DNA of 64,000 bases from Metasolibacillus fluoroglycofenilyticus. Lineage in GTDB: Bacteria > Bacillota > Bacilli > Bacillales_A > Planococcaceae. The notes under the pieces were generated by a model. The model saw only the letters and a list, made by a program, of their open reading frames with translations, was not told the origin of the DNA and did not search any database. The translations under genes were made by a program, and so were the position numbers. Of this stretch, positions 16,630 through 26,400 are shown one piece after another. Location of the stretch: the NCBI RefSeq assembly GCF_003049645.1, contig NZ_PYWK01000001.1, positions 434,001-498,000 on the forward strand, in the 5' to 3' direction. Position 1 is the stretch's first letter. Every line of letters begins with the position of its first letter.

Positions 16630-19600
16630 TTGGGGAACAAAGGGGTTTATCGTTTTTTTGCTATTTTTGTTGTATTTATTTTGTTTTTAAGTTTACTTTC
16701 GCCAATGAATGTGGCGGCGGATGAGTTGGACTCGAGCAACTCGGATGAAAGTGCTTTATTAGCGAATCAGGCAATTTTAGAGCAATTGCTGCTACGACAG
16801 GGGAAACCAAGATTACATGATGAGTTAAAGGGATTGAGCGGTAGTCAAAAGGTAGGGGTTATCGTTCATTTATCAGAAAATCCGGTGGCGCTAGAGCAAG
16901 GGATTGCAGAGTTACAAGGGAAGACTTTCTCGAATTCCGATGCGTCTGTAGCAAAGGAAATCGTTTTGACACAGCAAGAAGCTGTTGTGCAGGAAATGGT
17001 AGGGGAAAATATTTCTTTCACGCAAGGTTCTACGTATGATACGGTGTTGAACGGCTTTGCAGCAGAGGTGCGAGCAAGCGATTTGTCGAAGCTGTTAAGC
17101 ATAGAAGGGATTACATTAGTTGAGCCGGATGTCGAAGTATATACGGCTGAGGTGCAAACGACTCAGGCAGATGGGCAAATTGATGCGCAGATGAATGTCA
17201 CAAATGATTTCTTAGGTATTGGTCGTTTATGGGAGAAGGGCTATGAAGGGCAAGGAATTAAAGTTGCGGTACTAGATACAGGAATTGACGTTGACCATCC
17301 CGATTTGAAGCCGATTTATAAGGGTGGTAAAAACTTTATTCAACATAATCCAACTCTTTACAAAGTACCAAGGAATCAAAATGATGGCTCTGAAACAAAG
17401 CCTAGTGAGCGTCATCCAAGTGCGCGAGAGGTAAATGATAGAGGGAGTACATTTGCTACATCACATGGCACGCATGTAGCGGGTACAATTGCTGCAATCG
17501 GTGTGAATGAGCTAGGTGTTAAGGGTATCGCTCCGCAAGTCGACCTTTACTCTTACCGTGTGTTAGGGGCATACGGGAGTGGCGCAACGTCTGGTATTAT
17601 TGCGGCAATTGAGTACGCAGTTAATGAAAGAATGGATGTTATTAACCTTTCATTAGGTGGCGGCTCCAATACAGAAATTGATGCAGGGTCATTTGCTATT
17701 AATAATGCCATGTTAGCAGGTGTTATATCAGTCATTGCGACTGGGAATGATGGTCCAGAGCGCGGCACAATGGGAACGCCAGCGACAGCACCACTTGGCA
17801 TTGCGGTAGGGAACTCAACAAAGCCAGAATTACAAACAGAGGTATCTACAATTGTTACTGTCGGGAATCAAACATTTTCAGAGGATTTAACATTAATTAC
17901 ATTACCGCAAGGGGCTAATGTAGCTGAGCTGTTGAGCGGTGAATATGATTTAGTTAATATTCCGGGACTAGGGAAACCTGAAAACTTCGCAGGCATTGAT
18001 GTTGAAGGAAAGATAGCACTTATTTCACGAGGTGAGATTAGCTTTATTGACAAAGTAGCAAATGCTAAGGCAGAAGGGGCAATTGGGGCAATTATTTATA
18101 ATAATGCAACGGGGCCTTTAACAAATGCCTTTCAAGGGGAATCACCAATTTTTATCCCAGCATTTGGGATGTCATTAGAGAAAGGGCAGGCAATTAAGCA
18201 AGCGTTAGTAACCGGAGCTGGAAAAGTGAGTTTTAATATTCACACGTATATTTCTTATGATCAAATTAATGATTCTAGCTCGCGTGGTCCATCTGTACCT
18301 AACTTTGATATTAAGCCAGATGTAGTAGCGCCGGGTACTAATATTTTATCGACAGTTCCAACCTATGATTTACTAACAGGTGAGCCGTTAGCTGCCAATC
18401 AAATATTCGGACAGAAAACGGGTACGTCCATGGCAACACCTCATATTGCTGGAATTGCTGCATTAATGAAACAGGCCAATCCAACTTGGTCGCCATTTGA
18501 TATTAAAGTCGCACTCTCAAATACAGCAAAGGTTTTAGATGGCTATGATGTGTTTGAGCAAGGGGCTGGACGCGTCAATGCCTACGATGCGGCTTTCCCA
18601 AGTGCGCTAGCATACGTGCAGGATGAGGCTTTACGTGACCAAACAAATGAAATCGTTCCGAATATTAAAGGAACAGTTACATTTGGTCCACAACCTATTA
18701 AAGAGCAAAATATTTTAGTGCAAAGGCAAATTGTTGTAAAGGATATGAAGGGGTTAGGCGGCCGTTACCAAGTGACGATTAATACTTTAAAGGGCTTTGG
18801 CGATGCTGTTGTGTCTGTGGATAAGCCGTCGATTGTATTAGCACCGAATGGTCAAGAAACAATAACGGTGACATTACAGGCTTCTAAAAACGATAATGCC
18901 CAGTTTGGTGATGAAATGTTCGGCTATATTTATATTACACCAACAGAGCCTGCGCTAACGACTTCATCGTTATTAGTGAATCAAGCTACACTTACTGTGA
19001 GACAAGGGGAACAGGCGCAATTAAATGTTTTTGAAAAAACAACGCAAACACATGGCTATTATACAGAAATTTCTTTGCCATTTGCTGCGGACTTTAGCGT
19101 TATAACAGATATTAAGGATTTTAGTATTTCTGCTAATGATTTATCATTTGCGACATCGGACGATACGGCTACAGTGTCCTTTGAAATTACACGACCTGTA
19201 GACGAGGCATTGATTTATTTACGCAACCTTGAAAATCTTAGTGCTTCAGCCCCATTTGCAACAGGTGCAATTGGCTATGTAGCGTATTTAGAAAACTTAC
19301 AAGCCGGACGACATTCGAGAAATATCGGACCAGAATATGCTGATTGGGAAAACAATATAGGTATTGTGCCGGAAGGGGTATATTCTGTCGACTTTATTGG
19401 ATGGCCAGCATCTGGTGGTGAAATTCGCTCGTGGACAGGCGATGCTGTCATTGTAAAACGGACAGCTCCAACCGTAAATGCTACAGTTACGAGTAGTGAT
19501 ACAGGTGGTGTTGTGTTAAGTGGTCAGGTTACTGATAAATATATTGATTATAATAAGACGTTGAAAGATTATGGTCTTGACTATAAATTAAATAGTAAAT

Positions 19601-20736
19601 TAAAAGCGGAATATGCAGTGAACGATAATACACCTGTTGCATTTATATTGAATGAAGATGGTTCATTTTCTTTAGGAATCCAAGGTGTAAGCACAACAGC
19701 CGATACGGTAAAAGTAATTGTAACAGATGCTGTAGGTAATAAAAGTGAGGGTGTAGCTCCGAAGGTGGGTGCGTTCGAAATCCCTGCAAGAGAGCCTGAA
19801 TTAAATGCTGCAGAACAGATTGTGTCGCGAGCTCATGCAAAGTATATTCAAGCAAGCTTGACACCATATATTGCAAAAGCTCCTACGAATGACCGCGTTA
19901 CTGATGTAACGAAAGAAGCTACTTACTCTGTAGCAAATAGCAATATGGTAGAGGTGAAAAATGGTCTAGTATATGGCAAATCGCTAGGAACAACAACAAT
20001 TACTGTCAGCTATAATGGGCAAACTGTCGAGATTCCTGTAACAGTAATACCTAACAATAGCTCAGGTGGTTGGTATCCAGGAGGCGGAGGTGGAGCACCA
20101 GAAGCTCAGCCTGAGGAAGGAAAGTCTGAATCCGAAGAGCCTCAAATAGAAATACCACAGCCAGAGGAGCAAGAAAACAAATCACCGTTCATCCCAGTAG
20201 ATTTACCAGCGAATCATTGGGCAGCAGGCTATATCCAGCAAATGATTGAGCGCGGTTTACTAAGAGGTAATGAAAACGGCGAAGTGAAGCCGAATGCCAA
20301 TGTGACACGCGCCCAATTTGCATCAGTTATAGCGCGTGCGCTAGGTTTAACTGCAGATGGGGATGCGCCATTTAGCGATATAGGTAACTATGCAGCCGAA
20401 ACGCAGGAGGAAATCGCCGCGATATTTGAGGCAGGTATTGCAAGAGGTACAGATGGTAAATATATGCCTTCAGGTGAAATAACACGTGCGCAGCTAGCAC
20501 TAATGCTTTATCGTGCCTATGAGCATGCGACAGGCGAAAAATATGTACCTAAAGGTCAAGCAACATTTACGGATTTAGGTAAATATAATGAAGAAACAAT
20601 GGCAGCGATTGCGATGCTACAAGAGCTAAACATTGCGGCAGGTGACAAAGGGAAATTCATGCCGACAGCACCAGCAACACGTGCACATGCAGCAAAAATG
20701 GTAATCAACTTCTTAGAAATTGTTGAAAATCGTTAG
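16630..20736 (+). CDS. SLH-anchored S8 (subtilisin-like) surface protease
   Basis: A 1368-residue secreted protease. After a signal peptide (hydrophobic run FFAIFVVFILFLSLLS, cleavage near ADE) comes an I9-like propeptide (VGVIVHLSENPVAL, then NGFAAEVRASDL), then the catalytic domain with Asp216 (VAVLDTGID), His279 (SHGTHVAG) and Ser600 (GTSMATPHIAG). A PA insert lies between His and Ser (GKIALISRGEISF). Fn3/Ig-like domains follow, then a Gly/Pro linker and three SLH repeats that bind pyruvylated wall polysaccharide. The frame is open from 16546, but GGGAGGA at 16617-16623 and the paralogue at 23480 support the TTG at 16630. It is a full-length paralogue of that gene. It probably degrades external protein or matures surface proteins. 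Confidence 0.9.
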   Translation: MGNKGVYRFFAIFVVFILFLSLLSPMNVAADELDSSNSDESALLANQAILEQLLLRQGKPRLHDELKGLSGSQKVGVIVHLSENPVALEQGIAELQGKTFSNSDASVAKEIVLTQQEAVVQEMVGENISFTQGSTYDTVLNGFAAEVRASDLSKLLSIEGITLVEPDVEVYTAEVQTTQADGQIDAQMNVTNDFLGIGRLWEKGYEGQGIKVAVLDTGIDVDHPDLKPIYKGGKNFIQHNPTLYKVPRNQNDGSETKPSERHPSAREVNDRGSTFATSHGTHVAGTIAAIGVNELGVKGIAPQVDLYSYRVLGAYGSGATSGIIAAIEYAVNERMDVINLSLGGGSNTEIDAGSFAINNAMLAGVISVIATGNDGPERGTMGTPATAPLGIAVGNSTKPELQTEVSTIVTVGNQTFSEDLTLITLPQGANVAELLSGEYDLVNIPGLGKPENFAGIDVEGKIALISRGEISFIDKVANAKAEGAIGAIIYNNATGPLTNAFQGESPIFIPAFGMSLEKGQAIKQALVTGAGKVSFNIHTYISYDQINDSSSRGPSVPNFDIKPDVVAPGTNILSTVPTYDLLTGEPLAANQIFGQKTGTSMATPHIAGIAALMKQANPTWSPFDIKVALSNTAKVLDGYDVFEQGAGRVNAYDAAFPSALAYVQDEALRDQTNEIVPNIKGTVTFGPQPIKEQNILVQRQIVVKDMKGLGGRYQVTINTLKGFGDAVVSVDKPSIVLAPNGQETITVTLQASKNDNAQFGDEMFGYIYITPTEPALTTSSLLVNQATLTVRQGEQAQLNVFEKTTQTHGYYTEISLPFAADFSVITDIKDFSISANDLSFATSDDTATVSFEITRPVDEALIYLRNLENLSASAPFATGAIGYVAYLENLQAGRHSRNIGPEYADWENNIGIVPEGVYSVDFIGWPASGGEIRSWTGDAVIVKRTAPTVNATVTSSDTGGVVLSGQVTDKYIDYNKTLKDYGLDYKLNSKLKAEYAVNDNTPVAFILNEDGSFSLGIQGVSTTADTVKVIVTDAVGNKSEGVAPKVGAFEIPAREPELNAAEQIVSRAHAKYIQASLTPYIAKAPTNDRVTDVTKEATYSVANSNMVEVKNGLVYGKSLGTTTITVSYNGQTVEIPVTVIPNNSSGGWYPGGGGGAPEAQPEEGKSESEEPQIEIPQPEEQENKSPFIPVDLPANHWAAGYIQQMIERGLLRGNENGEVKPNANVTRAQFASVIARALGLTADGDAPFSDIGNYAAETQEEIAAIFEAGIARGTDGKYMPSGEITRAQLALMLYRAYEHATGEKYVPKGQATFTDLGKYNEETMAAIAMLQELNIAAGDKGKFMPTAPATRAHAAKMVINFLEIVENR

Positions 20737-20749
20737 TTTAAAATTAATT

Positions 20750-20800
20750 AAGACGCGTGAAATCGAGGCGATTGCTTTGATTTCATGCGTCTTATTTTTA
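20750..20800 (+). terminator. terminator after first SLH protease
   Basis: AAGACGC (20750-20756) pairs with GCGTCTT (20787-20793), with GAAATC/GATTTC inside, then a T-rich run. A very similar GAAATC/GATTTC hairpin follows the next protease gene. Confidence 0.85.
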
Positions 20801-20980
20801 TCATAAATTTGTTTAAAGATAGTAAATTTGACCTGTATTAATTTTATAGTATAATTTCACTATAAAACACTAAGAAATTAGCGATGAGAAGTTGGTAGAA
20901 TCATTGGCAATATGCTTATTAATTATATCAACAAGGACAAAAACTCTGTTATGAAAAATAATGAAAAGGTGGAAAGCTTT

Positions 20981-22882
20981 ATGAGAAGGCTGTTGTCTTT
21001 AAGTTTTGTATTTGTTTTGTGCATAATCATGCAGCCACATGCTTTTGCGAATTTGCAAAAAGAGGTAATTGTGCAATATAAATCGGAGGAAGGTAAGAAA
21101 ATTGCTATACAGCATGCAAGTGAAGTTATAGAGGAGTTTAAAAACTTGCCTTTTATTGTCGTTCGATTAGAAGCAGAACCGTATGCTAAACTTGCAAGCC
21201 ATTCGCAAATTCGTTTATTTGAGGATAATCAGTCTATACAGCTGAACGAACAAGCGCAGCTTATGACAGGAGCTTCATTAGCTGAGGTTCAGCATTGGAA
21301 TTTAGATGCAATGAATGTTCATGATGCATGGGTAAATGGCTATACAGGTAAAGGCGTTAAGGTGGCTGTACTCGATTCGGGAATTGCAAGCCACCCTGAT
21401 TTAAAAATCGCAGGTGCTATTTCTTTTATTGGAGATACATATGATGATGTGCACGGACATGGTACACATGTAGCTGGTATTATTGCAGCACAGCATAATG
21501 GATTCGGGATTGCTGGGATTGCGCCCAATGTAGAATTATATGCCGTGAAGGTGATTGAAAACGATGGGATGGGTCGTGCACTAACCGTTATAAAGGGAAT
21601 AGACTGGGCGATTGACAACAACATCCATATCATTAATTTGAGTTTTGGAGGCTTGGAGTACAGCGAGGTGCTGTATGAGGCTGTGAAAAGTGCGGCAGAG
21701 AGTGGGGTGCTTATTGTAGCTGCTAGTGGGAATGAGGGGACTGCTAATGGCACTGGCGCCACAATCAATTACCCTGCGCGTCATGATGAAGTAATAGCTG
21801 TTGCGTCAGTAAATCGCCAATTAATTCGTTCCCCATATAGCGGGACAGGCATTGAGAATGATTTTGCAGCACCGGGAGAGGATATTTATAGCACCTTTTT
21901 GAATAATCAATACGCTACATATGAAGGAACCTCATTGGCAGCACCGCATATTACAGGTTTGTTAGCTTTATTAATTGAGCAGTATCCAGAATTAACGGCA
22001 AAAGAACTGCGTGAAGGACTACATCTAATGGCAGAGGATTTGGGTTCACCGGGTCATGATGAATGGTATGGTCATGGCTTCCCAAAGTATCGAAGCTTGG
22101 AAGCTCTTGCGCTACAAAATGAGCAGAATAAAACTGAGCGATTACTTATTGAGCAGATTGAGCCATTATTAGCTGAATTCATCATAAAGCCAACAGAGGG
22201 TACTTACGTTCAGTTGAACAAGCTCGTCGGTGAAATGAAGTCAGGAGATAAAAAAGCTTTTCTGCAAAAGAAATTTGATGAGGCTTTAGCTCAACATCTA
22301 GAAAATGCAACAAAAGAAGTAGATAAATTTATTTATAATCAAACAGCGCATACCTATAGTAGGGCGAGCAAAGCCTTAAAAAATATACAGGGAATTGCTG
22401 GTAGCGAGCAGCTGGAGGAGCGTCTAGAGAAGGCATTGCAACAGTTTGCGACACCTGCTGTTGCACAATTAGAACGTTTTTTGAAAAAACCTACAAAACA
22501 AAATTTTAAGAATGCGCAAGCTGCTATTAATATGGTACCTGTGTCAACTGTCAAAACTGACTTGCTTAATAAGCTAAATAGTAAAGTGCAAACGCTTAAC
22601 CAATTAGCTGAAACAAATGTCTCGGCATATGCAAAGACATCAACACTGAAAAATTACAATGCTGCATTGAAGGCTATTGATGAAGTACATGATGAGACGC
22701 GAAGCGCGCAATTATCTAAACGCGTACAAGTTATTTTAAATAATCAGCTAGAAAAGGCTAAAATCCGTGTAACCAATTACGAAAAGAAAAAGACAAAGAG
22801 CAATCGAGATTTAGCAATGAAAATAGTACAGGAGTTGCCAAATAATGAAACTAAAAATACCTTATTACGCAGGTTGAAATAG
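20981..22882 (+). CDS. secreted S8 protease with C-terminal helical repeats
   Basis: A 633-residue subtilase. Signal peptide RLLSLSFVFVLCIIMQPHAFA, short propeptide, then catalytic Asp132 (VAVLDSGIASHPDL), His160 (GHGTHVAGIIA), oxyanion Asn in AASGNEG, and Ser318 (EGTSLAAPHITG). The domain is of the compact Bacillus type without a PA insert. After residue 390 come about four degenerate 60-odd-residue helical repeats (patterns like YSRASKALKNIQGI and NYNAALKAIDEV), with no SLH, LPXTG or membrane anchor; they may bind the wall. The frame is open from 20912; I choose ATG 20981 because AAGGTGG lies eight bases upstream and it directly precedes the signal peptide. It lies between the two large SLH proteases. 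Confidence 0.88.
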   Translation: MRRLLSLSFVFVLCIIMQPHAFANLQKEVIVQYKSEEGKKIAIQHASEVIEEFKNLPFIVVRLEAEPYAKLASHSQIRLFEDNQSIQLNEQAQLMTGASLAEVQHWNLDAMNVHDAWVNGYTGKGVKVAVLDSGIASHPDLKIAGAISFIGDTYDDVHGHGTHVAGIIAAQHNGFGIAGIAPNVELYAVKVIENDGMGRALTVIKGIDWAIDNNIHIINLSFGGLEYSEVLYEAVKSAAESGVLIVAASGNEGTANGTGATINYPARHDEVIAVASVNRQLIRSPYSGTGIENDFAAPGEDIYSTFLNNQYATYEGTSLAAPHITGLLALLIEQYPELTAKELREGLHLMAEDLGSPGHDEWYGHGFPKYRSLEALALQNEQNKTERLLIEQIEPLLAEFIIKPTEGTYVQLNKLVGEMKSGDKKAFLQKKFDEALAQHLENATKEVDKFIYNQTAHTYSRASKALKNIQGIAGSEQLEERLEKALQQFATPAVAQLERFLKKPTKQNFKNAQAAINMVPVSTVKTDLLNKLNSKVQTLNQLAETNVSAYAKTSTLKNYNAALKAIDEVHDETRSAQLSKRVQVILNNQLEKAKIRVTNYEKKKTKSNRDLAMKIVQELPNNETKNTLLRRLK

Positions 22883-23003
22883 TTTGAGGCAGCGGCTAAA
22901 TATTTCGTTAGAAACCATAGTTTCCCTTGAGAATTAGTTGAAGAAGAATAATCAATGCCGACAGTATGAGTAACAAACGAGTTCGTTTTAAATTAAATAA
23001 GGA

Positions 23004-23046
23004 GCATGAAATCGAAAAAATGATTTGATTTCATGCGTTTTTATTT
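23004..23046 (+). terminator. terminator after second protease
   Basis: GCATGAAATC (23004-23013) pairs perfectly with GATTTCATGC (23027-23036), followed by GTTTTTATTTG. The rest of the 597-base gap to the next gene shows no convincing gene; a 61-codon minus-strand frame at 23091-23276 lacks an ATG or a clear ribosome site. Confidence 0.88.
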
Positions 23047-23479
23047 GGGGGAACATTCTTTAGATAAATTGCGAATAATTATGATGCTTCTTATCCTTTC
23101 ATATTTTTTGGGTAACCTCTTACAACATTTATTTCCTCCTTAGCTAAATCAAATACTCTACTTCTAACTAATTTTCCGAAATTATGATAGGAATCTATGA
23201 AGTATTTTGAAATATTTTTCACATAGAATAATATTTTTGAGCATATATTGTCATAGTATCCTGTTTGAATAGACAAGCATCATTGTGACAGAGTGGCTGT
23301 TTGTTGGCGGGATTAGAGTTAATAATTGATTTGCGCATTCATAGGTAGCAAGCTTTGCACGATTAGTGAAGATTCATAATCTGTAAAGGTAGGAGTCTAT
23401 GCAGATTGGGCATTCACTTTATTAACTCGCTTTTTGTAGTATGGGGTTCAAATTAAATTATTTGAGGGAGGAATTGTTG

Positions 23480-26400
23480 TTGAGGAACAAAGGGACCAAA
23501 AAATTATTTGCTATTTTCGTAGCATTTATCATGATCCTCAGTATGCTTTCGCCAATGCAAGTATCGGCGAATGATGATTTTAGCGAACTAAAATTGTCAA
23601 ATGATGAAGCCACATTACTAACAAAAGCAGCAATAGTCGAACAACTAAATATTTCTAATGGACCAGCAGTACTGCATCCTGATTTGCAGGATTTATCTGG
23701 GAATAGTCCAGTTGCAGTCATTGTGCATTTATCTGAGAAACCTGTCGCTCTAGAAAAAGGAATTCGAGATTTAGAAGGAAGAAGCTTTAGTGCAGCAGAA
23801 GCACAAAAAGTGGAACAAACTGTACAAATGCAACAAGCAGAAGTGCTTCAAGAAATAAAGAAGGAAAATGTTTCCTTTGAGCAAGGCTATACATTTAATA
23901 CAGTATTAAATGGCTTTGCAGCACAAATAAAAGCTAGTGATTTAGAAAAATTGCTAGAAATAGAAGGAGTTACGCTGATTGAACCAGATGCTGAAGTATA
24001 TGCTTATGAAGAAGCTTCGGCTGCTGGTCAAGTAGAGGCATATATGAATACGAGTAATTCGTTTTTAGGCATTGAGCAACTTTGGGCAAGAGGTATAGAG
24101 GGACAAGGTGTTAAAGTTGCTGTTTTAGATACGGGCATTGATACAACACACCCAGAGTTTGCGGGCATTTATAAAGGTGGTAAAAACTTTATCCTGCATG
24201 ATCCGAATATGTATAAACTCCCACGTGATGACAATGATGGCTCTGAAACGAAACCATTTGAACGACCTGACCATCAACCGCTTGTAAATGCGCGCGGAAG
24301 CTCATATGCGACGTCACATGGTACGCATGTAGCGGGAACAATCGCGGCAATAGGTGCCAATCAATATGGTATTAAAGGGATTGCTCCCAAAGTCGATTTA
24401 TATTCTTATCGTGTGCTAGGAGCCTATGGAAGCGGGGCAACATCAGGCATAGTGGCAGCGATTGAATATGCTGTTGAACAGGAGATAGATGTTATTAATC
24501 TATCTTTAGGTGGTGGCTCGAATTCAGAAAATGATGCAAGCTCATTTGCTATTAATAACGCGGCATTGGCTGGAGTAATTGCGGTAATCGCAACGGGGAA
24601 TGATGGACCTGGGCGAGGTACTATGGGAACACCAGCAACATCACCACTAGGGATTGCTGTCGGAAACTCAACGAATCCTGAAACAGCCTATCATGCAGTA
24701 ACGACTGTATCAGCAGGAAGTTTTGAATGGTCGCAACAGCTTAATTTAATGGCAACAACATTTGGGGAAGATTTAGCGCAGCAGTTAAGTGGCGAGTTTG
24801 AATTAGTCGCTGTACCGGGTATAGGGACGGCTGCTAATTATACGGGTATTGATGTGAATGGAAAAATTGCACTTATTTCACGAGGAGATATACCCTTTGT
24901 GGAGAAGATAGAGCATGCAAAAAATGCTGGAGCAGTCGGGGCGATTATTCATAACTTTGCAGGTGGTACGAATGCGCCAGGACCTTCTGAAACATTTTTA
25001 GGAGATTCTTTTGATTTTATTCCAACATTTGATATGTCGGTAACGGATGGGGAAGCTTTACGAAGTGCGTTAGCTTCTGCGACAGTAGGAACAATTAGCT
25101 TTAATGAGTACGGCTCTGTGTCATCTATTGGAGATGAAATAAACGATTCAAGCTCTCGCGGACCGTCTACGCCAAACTTTGATATTAAGCCGGATGTAGT
25201 AGCACCAGGGACAAATATTATGTCAACAGTGCCTACTTATAAAACAAATACTGCTGCTGGAGAGGCAATCAATCCAGCGCAAGCATACGACCGTAAAACA
25301 GGTACATCAATGGCTACTCCGCATATTGCAGGAATTGCAGCATTAATAAAGCAGGCAAATCCGAGCTGGACACCATTTGATGTGAAAGTAGCGTTAGCAA
25401 ATACTGCTGATATTTTAGATACATCGAAATATGATGTATTTGACCAAGGAGCGGGACGCGTTAATGCCTACGAGGCAGCATTTCCAAGTGCTCTTGCCTA
25501 CGTGCAAGACACAGCGAAACGTGATGCAAGCGGTGCAATCGTAGCGCATGAAAAAGGTTCTGTGACATTTGGACCCCAGCCGATTAAAGAACAAAATATT
25601 TCAATAACAAAAGAAATAACCGTGCAAGACATTGGCGGTATAGGTGGTAATTATAGCGTTTCTGTTGATATGCTACAAGGCTTTGGTGATGCTACGGTAA
25701 CGGTTGACAAATCCTCCTTTACTTTAAACGGTGAGGAACTTTTGACTGTCACATTAACAGCCTCACGCAACACGGCAGCAAAATTAGGGGATGAAATTTT
25801 TGGCTATATCCATCTCACACCATCTCAAACGGTAACTACAGAAACTCAAATTTTCGTAGATAGAGCTGAATTAAACATGACGGAGGAAGAGGCGATTCAG
25901 TTAAATGTTGTTGAGAAAACGACAACAACGCCTGTGACGCATACAACGATTTCGTTACCTTTCGCTGCAGATTTTGGTGGAGAAGCACCAACAACTATTG
26001 AAAATATGGCGATTACGGAAACAGATTTATCGTTTAATGATGATGGTATTAATGACAGCGCTGAGTTGACCTTTACATTAACAGGCGATGTTGCCACAAA
26101 CTATATTGAGCTTTGGGATTTAGAGGATCCAGAGGGTGGTGAGTATGATGACGGGTATATCGGCTATTTACATGCAAGTACCTCACTTGGAGCAGGCTCA
26201 TGGCGCTTAGAGATAGATGGTTACTATACACCGTGGGGTAGCACAGGCGCTGAGCTTATTCCAGATGGAGTTTATACAATTGATTTCACTGCTCTAACGC
26301 CAACGGGGGTAATCGGAGATTATGTGGGACCTGTCTTTGTCAAATCGACAGCCGCTGCATTGAAGAATATAAATATTACATCTGATTCAGTAACATCGGG

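Noticed and set aside
23091-23276. 61-codon minus-strand frame between the proteases
   Set aside because: Needs a TTG start without a clear ribosome site; not recognised, and the DNA is otherwise intergenic in character.
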